Shown: positions 26,369-35,648 of the stretch, in pieces
Layout: each line of letters starts with the position of its first letter
How positions within the stretch are numbered: position 1 is the stretch's first letter
Source of the DNA: Bacteroidota bacterium
GTDB lineage: Bacteria; Bacteroidota; Bacteroidia; Chitinophagales; Chitinophagaceae
Assembly (NCBI GenBank): GCA_016868775.1
Contig: VGFT01000004.1
Span: forward strand, 62,001-126,000
Direction: 5' to 3'
Length of the DNA stretch: 64,000 nucleotides
The notes under the pieces: generated by a model
Seen by the model: only the letters and a program-made list of their open reading frames with translations
Databases searched by the model: none
What the model was told of the DNA's origin: nothing
Program-made: the position numbers and the translations under genes

Positions 26369-27724
26369 ATGCAAACCCCTGCCTGGAAAGACACCATCGT
26401 GGCCCTGGCCACACCAGCCGGACCAGGGGCCATCGGCATCATTCGCCTCAGCGGCGAAAACGCTTGGCAAATCGCTACAGCGTTGTTTCCCGGAAAGGAT
26501 CTTCTCCAACAAGCTTCCCATACCCTACACGTGGGTATGCTGTCATACAAAGAACAACCCTTGGACGAAGCCGTGGTTTCCCTGTATAAATCGCCCCGCT
26601 CCTATACCGGCGAGGATGTTGTAGAGATCTCCTGCCACGGTTCGGGTTTCATCCTCCAATCGGTGCTCGCTGCCTGCACCCAACTGGGTGCCCGGATGGC
26701 CAAACCCGGTGAATTTACCCTACGGGCCTTCCTCAACGGGAAGATGGACCTGGCCCAGGCAGAATCGGTCGCCGATCTCATTACCTCTCAAACACAGGCC
26801 GCTCAACGAACGGCACTCCATGCACTCCGGGGGGGATATTCATCTGATCTCAAACAGCTGCGCGAACAACTCATCCAATTCTCCGCTCTGATCGAACTGG
26901 AACTGGATTTTTCACAAGAGGATGTCACCTTCGCCGACCGAACCCAACTGCGCCACCTGATCCAAACGCTGAAAAAAGCTACGAATCAGTTGCTGGATTC
27001 CTTCCGACTCGGCAATGTGATCAAGCAAGGGGTAAGCGTGGCCATCATCGGAAAACCCAATGCCGGTAAATCAACCCTGCTGAACGCCCTGCTCAACGAG
27101 AACCGAGCCATCGTGAGCGATATTCCGGGTACAACGCGTGATACCATCGAAGAGTGCATCCAAATCAAGGGGATCCTCTTTCGCTTCATCGATACTGCTG
27201 GCATCCGGGAGAATGCAACCGATGTGATCGAAGCCGCCGGAATCGCCCGCAGCCAGGAAAAGATCCGAAGCGCCGATTGGATCTTATACCTTTTTGATGC
27301 GCAAGAAGCATGGAAAGAGATGTTGGGTTGGAAGGAACAGGCCGACCGGGCAGGGTTGAATTATCTTCTGGTCGCAAATAAGATCGATGTGTCGAAGCCG
27401 CCGGAAAGATCGGATGTGATCCCAATCTCAGCCTTGCAGCAAGTCGGACTCGATCTTCTAAAAAATACACTTTTTGAAAAAGTAGTTGGGTCTGCCGTAT
27501 TGCCTGATACGTCTCTGGTCACCAACGCCCGGCACCTCGATGCCCTGCAACGATTGGCCCAATCCTTGATCGACATCGAGCAAGGATTGGATAACCAAAT
27601 TCCCGGCGACCTACTGGCCCTCGATATCCACCGCGGACTGCAATACCTCGGCGAGATCACCGGAGAGATCACCTCCGAAGACCAACTCGATTATATCTTC
27701 AGTAAGTTTTGTATCGGAAAGTGA
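26369..27724 (+). CDS. mnmE: tRNA uridine-5-carboxymethylaminomethyl GTPase MnmE
   Basis: A 451-residue GTPase that, with MnmG, modifies the wobble U34 of certain tRNAs. The N-terminal tetrahydrofolate-binding domain (DTIVALATPAGPGAIGIIRLSG) precedes a helical domain interrupted by the G domain. G1 is at 228-235 (GKPNAGKS), G3 DTAG at 275-278, and NKID (G4) further on. The C-terminus ends in the conserved FCIGK with the functional Cys. The ATG at 26369 is used; an upstream TTG at 26351 lies in the terminator T-tract. The stop overlaps the next gene. Confidence 0.96.
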   Translation: MQTPAWKDTIVALATPAGPGAIGIIRLSGENAWQIATALFPGKDLLQQASHTLHVGMLSYKEQPLDEAVVSLYKSPRSYTGEDVVEISCHGSGFILQSVLAACTQLGARMAKPGEFTLRAFLNGKMDLAQAESVADLITSQTQAAQRTALHALRGGYSSDLKQLREQLIQFSALIELELDFSQEDVTFADRTQLRHLIQTLKKATNQLLDSFRLGNVIKQGVSVAIIGKPNAGKSTLLNALLNENRAIVSDIPGTTRDTIEECIQIKGILFRFIDTAGIRENATDVIEAAGIARSQEKIRSADWILYLFDAQEAWKEMLGWKEQADRAGLNYLLVANKIDVSKPPERSDVIPISALQQVGLDLLKNTLFEKVVGSAVLPDTSLVTNARHLDALQRLAQSLIDIEQGLDNQIPGDLLALDIHRGLQYLGEITGEITSEDQLDYIFSKFCIGK

Positions 27725-28755
27725 TCACCCTCATCATACCGGCGTGGAAGGAGCAGCTTGATGTCAAACTTCGTAACCTGGAATGGTTGCAATTGCCGGA
27801 AAATGGCTTGCAGGTAATTTTTATTTGTTCGGAGTCTGTAGTTGTGCCTCCCGTTTTTGCTGAGCGTGGCATTCGGGTACACTTTTTATTGGAGCAAGAA
27901 CGAAAAGGAAAAGCAGTTGCCATCAATGCAGCCATGAAGCAGGTGGATACCCCGTTGGTGATCTTTCACGATGCCAATACGGAATTGCAACCAGACTCGA
28001 TTCTTCATCTGTGTAAAGCTTTTTCCGATCCAACCATCGGGGGAGTGGCCGGAGAGAAACGGGTGCAAACCGACCGGAATCACCCGGGGGCGCTGGAAGG
28101 ATATTATTGGAAATACGAATCGGCCTGGAAACGCCGGGATGCGAATTTTTATAGCGTGATAGGCGGTGCGGGCGAATTGTTTGCGATTCGGACCGAACTA
28201 TTTGAACCCTTGCCGGAAGATTGTATTCTGGATGACATGGAATTGTCCTGGCAGGTGATCTCAAAAGGATATCGGATCGCTTATGCCCCTCAGGCCGTTA
28301 CAACCGAGCCCCCCTCAGAAAGTCTGAAAGTCGAATCCATCAGAAAAATTCGGATCGCAACCGGGGCTTATCAGTTTCTAGATCGCCATTCATTGCTGTC
28401 AATATTTCGGGTTTCTTTTCGCTACGGAATTCAATTCCTTTTTCGAAAATGGTTGCGGTGGGTGATCTGGCCCCTGCTAACCTTGTCAATGCCCTTGATC
28501 GTTTGGGTTGCTTTATGGTACTTTCCGGAGCCGGAATCAACCCGAAAGTTGGGCATTGTTTTTGGGGGAATCCTGACGATCTCGGTGGCCGGAGGGTTGT
28601 TGTCTTTTCTGCGCGTGCGGGTTGGTTGGCTGGGAATTCCGTTCTATTTTCTGTTTATTCAGTATTGTCAAATACGCGGTTGGTTTCGATATCATTTGGG
28701 AAACCCCACAGTTTTATGGGAAAAGTCCGACCGCTCCCGCAACACCTTACGCTAA
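27721..28755 (+). CDS. Glycosyltransferase family 2, membrane-associated
   Basis: A 344-residue GT-A-fold glycosyltransferase. The N-terminal VITLIIPAWKE is the nucleotide-binding strand, FHDANTEL supplies the metal-binding acidic motif, and LDDMELSWQVISKGYRIAYAP is the acceptor/base region typical of processive GT2 enzymes. Three hydrophobic segments follow after about residue 240. Donor and acceptor are unknown; polysaccharide or glycolipid synthesis are likely roles. I choose the GTG at 27721 because it overlaps the mnmE stop as GTGA; a TTG 12 bases upstream is less likely. Confidence 0.85.
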   Translation: MITLIIPAWKEQLDVKLRNLEWLQLPENGLQVIFICSESVVVPPVFAERGIRVHFLLEQERKGKAVAINAAMKQVDTPLVIFHDANTELQPDSILHLCKAFSDPTIGGVAGEKRVQTDRNHPGALEGYYWKYESAWKRRDANFYSVIGGAGELFAIRTELFEPLPEDCILDDMELSWQVISKGYRIAYAPQAVTTEPPSESLKVESIRKIRIATGAYQFLDRHSLLSIFRVSFRYGIQFLFRKWLRWVIWPLLTLSMPLIVWVALWYFPEPESTRKLGIVFGGILTISVAGGLLSFLRVRVGWLGIPFYFLFIQYCQIRGWFRYHLGNPTVLWEKSDRSRNTLR

Positions 28756-28763
28756 GGGCTTGT

Positions 28764-28771
28764 TACTTTTG
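28764..28771 (+). promoter_or_regulatory. -7 promoter element before recG
   Basis: TACTTTTG is a perfect TAnnTTTG match, 9 bases after the glycosyltransferase stop. It predicts transcription from about 28777, which limits where the recG start can be. I see no clear -33 TTTG. Confidence 0.5.
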
Positions 28772-28803
28772 CCAAAAGCCGATCCATCGCCACCGACCAT
28801 TCC

Positions 28804-30897
28804 ATATTATCCAGTTCTATTGAATTTCTAAAGGGGGTTGGTCCCCTACGGGCCGATCTGTTGAAAAAGGAACTCAACCTGTTTACTTTTTTCGACATGT
28901 TGCAGCACTACCCGTATCGGCACATTGATCGCACGCGTTTGCATGCCATCCGGCAATTGGATCCGGCTACGGAGTTTGCACAAGTGTCGGGGCAGGTGAT
29001 TTCGTTTGAGGTAGTGGGACAAAAATCAGGACGACGGCTCGTAGCGCAGTTGCGCGATAACACCGGACAACTCGAGCTTACCTGGTTTCAGGGATTGAAC
29101 TGGGTTCAGAAAATGTTGCACGTGGGACGGCCTTGTTTGGTTTACGGAAGAATTAGTTTTTTCAATGGTCGCCCTCAAATGGTTCATCCCGAACTGGAGT
29201 GGATCGATCCGAATCAACCCGTAATTCGAAATTTTCTGGAGCCGATCTATTCCACCACCGAAAAACTCAAAGCAAAAGGATTGGGGGGCAAGGCCATCGG
29301 TAAACTTACCCGGCAATTATTTGCCCAGATCAGAGAAAAAGATCTGCCGGAGAACTTGCCTGCTTCCATTTTGCAACAACAGGAATTGATCACTCGCTGG
29401 TCCGCTTTTCAGCAGATCCATTTTCCGACGGATGCCTCGCACTTCGAAGCTGCGGTTCACCGAATCAAGTTTGAGGAATTGTTTCTGGCGCAGTTGCGGA
29501 TGAATTTGCTTCGCATCCAACGGCATCAGCATTCAAAAGGAGTTGTATTCGATCGAGTAGGGGATGCATTCAATACGTTTTATAACCAACACCTCCCCTT
29601 TGAACTAACCGGTGCACAAAAACGAGTGATCAAGGAGATTCGCACCGATTTGGGCAGCGGACGGCAAATGAATCGACTGCTCCAAGGGGATGTGGGAAGC
29701 GGAAAGACCATGGTAGCGGTATTGATCATGTTGCTGGCGATTGATAATGGGTATCAGTCTTGTTTGATGGCCCCTACGGAAATTCTCTCCCGACAACACT
29801 ACGATACGATTCAGCCGCTGCTGGAGAAAGTGGGGGTGCGGGTGGGACTACTCACCGGTTCCACGAAAGCGGCCGCGCGCAAAAAAATATTGGCGGAGTT
29901 GTTATCCGGTGAATTGTCCATTCTCATCGGTACACATGCCCTCATTGAGGAGGCCGTTCAATTTCAGCGGCTGGGATTGGCCATCATCGATGAGCAGCAT
30001 CGTTTTGGAGTTGCCCAGCGGGCACAGTTGCAAAAGAAGGCAGCAATTCCGCCGCATGTGTTGGTGATGACCGCTACGCCGATTCCACGCACATTGGCGA
30101 TGACGGCTTATGGCGATCTGGATTATTCAGTGATCGATGAGATGCCGCCGGGACGCAAACCCGTTAAGACCGTTCATCGATATGAGAACCGAAGGATTCA
30201 GGTGATGGAGTTTGTTCGCTGTGAAATAGATAAAGGCCGACAGGTGTATATCATCTTTCCCTTGATCGAGGAAAGTGCCAAGCTCGATTATGAAAATTTG
30301 ATGAAGGGGTACGAGCAAGTAAAATCCTGGTTGCCGGAACCCCGGTATTGGATCAGCATGGTGCATGGAAAACAGCCTGCCGATGTAAAAGAGACCAACA
30401 TGCGTCGGTTTGTCGAGGGCGACACGCAGATCATGGTATCGACTACGGTGATCGAAGTGGGGGTGAATGTTCCCAATGCTTCGGTAATGGTGATCGAGAG
30501 CTCGGAGAAGTTCGGGCTCTCGCAATTGCATCAGCTCCGCGGTCGGGTTGGACGGGGAGCAGAACAGAGTTATTGCATCTTGATGACTGGCTCTGCTTTG
30601 GGAGCAGATGCACGCGAACGACTGGCGATCATGACCGCCACCAATAACGGATTTGAGATTGCTGAAAAAGACCTTGCTCTACGAGGACCCGGCGATATTG
30701 AAGGAACCCGTCAGAGCGGGGCCCTGAATTTAAAATTGGCCAGTCTGATACAAGACAGAGACTTGCTGCTATTGGCTCAATCGGCTGCCCAGCAACTGGC
30801 TGAGCAGGATTCGGAATTGACGGCTCCGGAAAACCAGTCCCTTCGGCAATACCTGCAGCAGCGGGTGGGGCCGATCCGGTGGAGCCGCATTGCCTAG
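28804..30897 (+). CDS. recG: ATP-dependent DNA helicase RecG, start codon not canonical
   Basis: A superfamily 2 helicase that remodels stalled forks and Holliday junctions. Seen: the N-terminal wedge/OB domain, Walker A (GDVGSGKT), DEQH box (IIDEQHRFGV), ATPIPRT, and the C-terminal QLRGRVGRG motif. The frame has no ATG, GTG or TTG between the previous stop (28755) and TTG 28861. That TTG falls after the conserved SIEFLKGVGPLRADL, which is encoded in frame at 28816-28860. I therefore place the start provisionally at the ATA at 28804 (698 residues), with ATT 28819 or ATC 28786 as alternatives. The annotation from 28861 would give 678 residues and lose the motif. Confidence 0.85.
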   Translation: MLSSSIEFLKGVGPLRADLLKKELNLFTFFDMLQHYPYRHIDRTRLHAIRQLDPATEFAQVSGQVISFEVVGQKSGRRLVAQLRDNTGQLELTWFQGLNWVQKMLHVGRPCLVYGRISFFNGRPQMVHPELEWIDPNQPVIRNFLEPIYSTTEKLKAKGLGGKAIGKLTRQLFAQIREKDLPENLPASILQQQELITRWSAFQQIHFPTDASHFEAAVHRIKFEELFLAQLRMNLLRIQRHQHSKGVVFDRVGDAFNTFYNQHLPFELTGAQKRVIKEIRTDLGSGRQMNRLLQGDVGSGKTMVAVLIMLLAIDNGYQSCLMAPTEILSRQHYDTIQPLLEKVGVRVGLLTGSTKAAARKKILAELLSGELSILIGTHALIEEAVQFQRLGLAIIDEQHRFGVAQRAQLQKKAAIPPHVLVMTATPIPRTLAMTAYGDLDYSVIDEMPPGRKPVKTVHRYENRRIQVMEFVRCEIDKGRQVYIIFPLIEESAKLDYENLMKGYEQVKSWLPEPRYWISMVHGKQPADVKETNMRRFVEGDTQIMVSTTVIEVGVNVPNASVMVIESSEKFGLSQLHQLRGRVGRGAEQSYCILMTGSALGADARERLAIMTATNNGFEIAEKDLALRGPGDIEGTRQSGALNLKLASLIQDRDLLLLAQSAAQQLAEQDSELTAPENQSLRQYLQQRVGPIRWSRIA

Positions 30898-30972
30898 CCT
30901 GATGCGCATCAAGCCCGGCTTAACAGATTCTTACCAACTTTATCCGGTTTTTTTCGTTTAATTTATAACCAG

Positions 30973-33900
30973 ATGCTCTTAGTTTTTTACCTATTAGGAA
31001 TCTTGCTGCTCGCCCCAACCCTCGGGGTGTCGCAACCTGCTATTCCCTTCATTGAAAACAAAGGACAATGGAATGAGCAGGTACTCTATCGGGGCGAAGT
31101 GAGCAATGGCTATGTGTATCTGCGTAATGGGGGCATTACCATCCTGCAGCACAACCCCAGCGACCTGAATCAATTGGCCGAGCGCAAACACGGCATCGAT
31201 GCGCAAGGCCGATCGATCCAACCCAATACCCCCTTTACCATTCGGTCGCATGCCTGGCATGTTGATTTTGTAGGTGCCAATGAAAAGGCTCTGGTGCAGG
31301 CCGAAAAAACACTGGCGGGGGTGTCTAACTATTTTATCGGCAACGATCCTTCCAAATGGGCAGGCGGATGCCAAAGCTTTCAGGCAGTCAACATAACCAA
31401 TCTCTATCCCAACATCGATCTCCGCTATTACACGGATCGCGGTATGTTGAAGTATGATCTGGTCGTACACCCGGGTGGCAACCCGGAGCAGATCGAGTTG
31501 TTGTATCGAGGGGTAGACGGACTTTCCTTGAAAGACCGGGAGCTGGTCATTCAAACGTCCTTAGGGGAACTGCGGGAGGGCTCCCCCTATACGTATCAGG
31601 CGGGTGTGGATGGAAGACAGACCATACGCTCTGCCTATCAACTAAAAGGCGAACGCGTGCGTTTTCAGATCAAGTCATACGACCGCACCAAGCCACTGAT
31701 CATCGATCCCTCTATTGTTTTTTGTTCGTTCACCGGTAGCTCGAACGACAACTGGGGATTTACGGCCACCTACGGACCGGATGGGAGTTTTTTTGGCGGC
31801 GGAATAGTTTTTGAGACGGGTGGAAGTTTTCCGACTTCCCCCGGTGCTTTTCAGACAACCTATTTGAGCAGCCCTTTCGAGATGTGCATCATGAAACTCA
31901 CGCCCAATGGGTCGAATCGAGTGTATGCCACGTATATTGGAGGAAGCGGGGAAGACCAACCACATAGCTTGGTGGTTGACCCGCAGGGTAATTTATTCTT
32001 GACCGGACGAACAAATTCAGCCAATTATCCGGTGGTCAATAACGGCTCATTGGCTGGAAGCGGTTTTGATATAGTGATTACTAAACTCAATGCAGCCGGA
32101 TCGGCTCTATTGGGTTCCAGAAGAATCGGAGGATCGGGGGATGACGGTGTTAACATTACCACTGCTCGAGGCAGCAGCACTTCCTTGCAGCGAAATTATG
32201 GCGATGATGGTCGCAGTGAGATCATCTTAGATGGAGCAGGTAACGCCTATGTGGCCTCTTGTACCCAATCAAATAATTTTCCGGTTACTTCCGGATGTTT
32301 TCAAAGCAGTTTTGGCGGCAGCACACAGGATGGTGTGGTGATGAAATGGTCCTCAAACCTCTCTACCCTCCAATTTGCCAGTTATATCGGTGGCAACGGC
32401 AACGACGCGGCGTATGTGCTATCGCTGAATCCGTTGAACAATAACATCTATGTGGCAGGAGGTACCCAAAGTACAAATCTGCTTCCGGGTACGCAGACCG
32501 GTACGGTGGGATCAAGTCTAAGCGGCACCACTGACGGATTTGTGGCCATCATCAACAACGCAGGAAGTTCCGTAATTAAGAGCGCTTATATTGGCACTTC
32601 CGGTATTGATCAGGTTTTTGGCGTGCAATTTGATGCAAGGGGGTTTCCGTATCTGATGGGACAAACCACTGGCAACTGGCCGATTCAGAACGCACTGTTT
32701 AACAATCCGACCGGAAAACAATTCATCGTAAAATTACAACCCGATCTATCGGCCTATGTCTATTCTACTGCTTTTGGGTCGGGAGCGGCCACGCCGAATA
32801 TTTCTCCAATCGCTTTTCTGGTGGATCGCTGCGAAAATGTTTATATCTCCGGATGGGGCGGGTTCTTTGTAAATACAAATGGGTACAACAGTGCCGGCAC
32901 CAATGGGTTGCCGGTAACCGCCAATGCGTTCAAGACTACTACGGATGGTCGAGACCTGTATTTCATCGTCATCAAACGAAATGCGGAGGCATTGCTCTTT
33001 GCCAGTTTCTTCGGAGAAAACAACCGTGCCGGCGAGGGGTGTGATCACGTAGATGGCGGAACCAGTCGCTTTGATAAAGAAGGCATAATCTATCAGGCCA
33101 TCTGTGGAAATTGCAAGGCCTTAAGTACACCGCCCTTGCCAACCTATCCCACCACGGTCGGCGCCTGGTCTACCACCAATAATGCCACCGGGGGCGGGCA
33201 GTGTAATCTCACCATGCTCAAGATTGATATGAACCTTGCCGGGATTCGGGCCTCCGTGCAGTCCAGCATCAATGGTGTACCCCGTGACACGGCCGGTTGC
33301 GTACCGCTTACGGTCGATTTTCGGGATACCATCGCCAATGGAGTAACCTATGAGTGGAATTTCGGGGATGGATCTGCGCAAGTCATTACCAATTCACCTA
33401 CAACTTCTCATCAGTATCAAACTGCCGGCATTTACAACGTCATGCTGGTTGCTGTAGATTCTTCCAGTTGCAACATTCGGGATACGGCCCGCATGCAGAT
33501 CCGGGTCAGCGATCTCAAAGTCTCCGTCGGATTCCTTCCCAATAAATTACCGCCCTGCGGACAGTTCAATTATCGATTCGACAACACTTCCATTCCGCCT
33601 GCGCCTCGGCCATTTACGGGACAATCATTCATCTGGGATTTTGGGGATGGTTCTCCTTGGGTGCAAACCGGCGCCGCTCCGGTTACGCATACCTTTCCTG
33701 CTCCGGGCACTTATAATGTCAAGTTGCTACTCGTGGACACCATTTATTGCAATGCCCCCGATTCGATTGTCATTCCCGTGAGTGTAGCCACGAATGTGCG
33801 AGCAGCCTTTACTACGCCCATAGAGGGCTGTCGTCCCTATCAAGCCGTGTTTACGGATAATTCGGTATCGGGACAAACTTACCAGTGGAGTTTTGGCGAT

Positions 33901-34557
33901 GGCGGCACTTCCACCTTGCCAAGTCCCACTCACCTCTACAACAACCCCGGAATCTACAACGTCATGTTGGTGGTAACAAACCCAAACACCTGCAATCTTA
34001 CCGATACGGCCCGTTTCACCATTCGGGTGCTGGATGCCCCTACTGCGGCTTTTGCATTTAGTCCGGTTCAGTCCAACACCCCCACTACCTTTACCAACAA
34101 TTCCAGTGCCGATGCCGTGCGTTTCCGATGGAATTTTGGGGACGGGGATTCGTTGCTCACAACTACCCGTGCACCCATTACGCATCAGTACCGGGCCACC
34201 GGTCAGTTCCAGGCCTGTTTAACGGCATTCAATTCGCTGGGTTGCCCGCGTCAAGTTTGTCAGACCGTGGATGCTCGGGTAGTACCGGCCCTTGACGTGC
34301 CCAATGCGTTCACTCCCCTGAGAGGAGATGCCAACAGCGTATTGTATGTAAGAGGGTATGGCATTTCTCAACTCAAATTCACGATCTGGAATCGATGGGG
34401 CCAGAAAGTATTTGAGACCAACGATCAAAATATTGGCTGGGATGGAACATTTAAGGGAGTGATGCAGCCGATGGACGTGTACATGTACACCCTGAGTGCT
34501 ACTTTCTTCGACGGCGTAGAGGTCAACAAAAAAGGCGATATAACCCTGATCCGATGA
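30973..34557 (+). CDS. Large secreted PKD-domain protein with T9SS type B (CHU_C) domain
   Basis: A 1194-residue exported protein with a signal peptide (about 1-20). An N-terminal domain of the kind found in Bacteroidota adhesin-like proteins (AIPFIENKGQWNEQV) is followed by a beta-propeller-like stretch of SBBP-type repeats (about 250-720, for example ATYIGGSGEDQPHSL). Four PKD domains follow, marked by YEWNFGDG (about 792), FIWDFGDG (885), YQWSFGDG (969) and FRWNFGDG (1050). Residues 1109-1194 (VPNAFTPL, WNRWGQKVFE, NIGWDGTFKG) form the gliding-motility-associated C-terminal domain that directs type IX secretion. Overlaps its PorP/SprF partner by 4 bases. Likely a surface adhesin. Confidence 0.88.
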   Translation: MLLVFYLLGILLLAPTLGVSQPAIPFIENKGQWNEQVLYRGEVSNGYVYLRNGGITILQHNPSDLNQLAERKHGIDAQGRSIQPNTPFTIRSHAWHVDFVGANEKALVQAEKTLAGVSNYFIGNDPSKWAGGCQSFQAVNITNLYPNIDLRYYTDRGMLKYDLVVHPGGNPEQIELLYRGVDGLSLKDRELVIQTSLGELREGSPYTYQAGVDGRQTIRSAYQLKGERVRFQIKSYDRTKPLIIDPSIVFCSFTGSSNDNWGFTATYGPDGSFFGGGIVFETGGSFPTSPGAFQTTYLSSPFEMCIMKLTPNGSNRVYATYIGGSGEDQPHSLVVDPQGNLFLTGRTNSANYPVVNNGSLAGSGFDIVITKLNAAGSALLGSRRIGGSGDDGVNITTARGSSTSLQRNYGDDGRSEIILDGAGNAYVASCTQSNNFPVTSGCFQSSFGGSTQDGVVMKWSSNLSTLQFASYIGGNGNDAAYVLSLNPLNNNIYVAGGTQSTNLLPGTQTGTVGSSLSGTTDGFVAIINNAGSSVIKSAYIGTSGIDQVFGVQFDARGFPYLMGQTTGNWPIQNALFNNPTGKQFIVKLQPDLSAYVYSTAFGSGAATPNISPIAFLVDRCENVYISGWGGFFVNTNGYNSAGTNGLPVTANAFKTTTDGRDLYFIVIKRNAEALLFASFFGENNRAGEGCDHVDGGTSRFDKEGIIYQAICGNCKALSTPPLPTYPTTVGAWSTTNNATGGGQCNLTMLKIDMNLAGIRASVQSSINGVPRDTAGCVPLTVDFRDTIANGVTYEWNFGDGSAQVITNSPTTSHQYQTAGIYNVMLVAVDSSSCNIRDTARMQIRVSDLKVSVGFLPNKLPPCGQFNYRFDNTSIPPAPRPFTGQSFIWDFGDGSPWVQTGAAPVTHTFPAPGTYNVKLLLVDTIYCNAPDSIVIPVSVATNVRAAFTTPIEGCRPYQAVFTDNSVSGQTYQWSFGDGGTSTLPSPTHLYNNPGIYNVMLVVTNPNTCNLTDTARFTIRVLDAPTAAFAFSPVQSNTPTTFTNNSSADAVRFRWNFGDGDSLLTTTRAPITHQYRATGQFQACLTAFNSLGCPRQVCQTVDARVVPALDVPNAFTPLRGDANSVLYVRGYGISQLKFTIWNRWGQKVFETNDQNIGWDGTFKGVMQPMDVYMYTLSATFFDGVEVNKKGDITLIR

Positions 34558-35588
34558 ACAAAAGGTTACGAGTTGGATGGATGGCTTGGATCTTGCTGAT
34601 GGCATTGCAATCATCGGCACAGGACCTTCATTTTTCTCAATTCATGAATAGTCCCCTGCTCACCAATCCCGCCAATGCCGGTTTCATTCCTGATGGCGAT
34701 TATCGGGTAGGTGCCAATTACCGCAATCAGTGGGCCTCCGTGTCGGCTTTCCCTTACAAAACCATGAGTGTTTTTGGCGACATGCAGGTTATGCCCGATC
34801 CGGATGCCAACGGATGGATCGGTCTGGGTGGATTGCTTCTGCGAGACGTTGCCGGCAGCAGTGTACTTACTTCCACCAAGGCTTATGGCGCGATCGCCTA
34901 TCACCAAATGCTGGGTGTGGGCAGTTTGCTGAGCCTGGGGTTCAATGTGGGTTGGTCGAATAAGCAGATCAATACGCAGGGGCTGACGTTTCCCAGTCAG
35001 TGGAACGGACAATTTTTTGATGTTCATCAATCGGGAGCCCCGGTGTTAATGACCAATCAGTCGAATTACCTCGATCTGCAAACCGGCTTGAACTATGCCT
35101 ATTTCCCCAACGAGCGGGTATGGCTTAACGGAGGGGTGTCTTTGATGCATGTGAATCGTCCCCGTGAGAGTTTTTTTGCCTCCACCGATTCGACCGACAA
35201 CCGGTTGAGTATGCGCTACAATGGATTTTTCAACAGTAGTTTTAAGTTGAACGATCGGTTGATTTTGAGTCCGGCTGCTTACTACACCTTGCAGGCGAAA
35301 TCATCGCAGCTCATGGGCAGTTTAATGGCCCGGTATAATGCCAGTGGCGACGGTACCACGGAGCTTTTGGTGGGATTGTCTTATCGGCACCGGGAATCAC
35401 TGATTCCGATGGTGGGCCTGGGTCTGAATGAGCTGGTCTTCACGTTTTCATACGACGCAACCCTTTCTTCACTGAATGCATTTAACGGGGCACGCGGAGC
35501 CTTTGAGTTGTCGCTGATTAAGCAAGGCCGTCGCGACCGCTACCGGGGCAACGGACGCGAATCGATGTGCCCCACTTTCCGTTTTTGA
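34554..35588 (+). CDS. PorP/SprF family T9SS outer-membrane protein
   Basis: A 344-residue protein with a signal peptide ending near residue 22 (ALQSSAQ). It begins DLHFSQFMNSPLLTNPANAGF, the family's characteristic start, and ends in a short SMCPTFRF tail. PorP/SprF proteins are outer-membrane barrels that accompany large type B CTD proteins; SprF is needed to bring the SprB adhesin to the surface in Flavobacterium johnsoniae. The ATGA overlap with the PKD/CHU_C gene makes it the dedicated partner of that protein by inference. Confidence 0.9.
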   Translation: MNKRLRVGWMAWILLMALQSSAQDLHFSQFMNSPLLTNPANAGFIPDGDYRVGANYRNQWASVSAFPYKTMSVFGDMQVMPDPDANGWIGLGGLLLRDVAGSSVLTSTKAYGAIAYHQMLGVGSLLSLGFNVGWSNKQINTQGLTFPSQWNGQFFDVHQSGAPVLMTNQSNYLDLQTGLNYAYFPNERVWLNGGVSLMHVNRPRESFFASTDSTDNRLSMRYNGFFNSSFKLNDRLILSPAAYYTLQAKSSQLMGSLMARYNASGDGTTELLVGLSYRHRESLIPMVGLGLNELVFTFSYDATLSSLNAFNGARGAFELSLIKQGRRDRYRGNGRESMCPTFRF

Positions 35589-35593
35589 TTGCT

Positions 35594-35624
35594 TTTGGGG
35601 TTTTCTCCGGAATGCCGACTTTTG
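35594..35624 (+). promoter_or_regulatory. Promoter before the FAD-linked oxidase
   Basis: TTTG (35594-35597), 19 bases, then GACTTTTG (35617-35624), one mismatch from TAnnTTTG. It lies 24 bases before the start codon at 35649. Spacing fits the Bacteroidota -33/-7 consensus. Confidence 0.5.
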
Positions 35625-35648
35625 TGCGGCTTACGGGCTATTCTTATT

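Noticed and set aside
30900-30911. 12-base perfect palindrome just after recG
   Set aside because: No loop, no T-run and no neighbouring operator context; such a palindrome is expected by chance in 64 kb.
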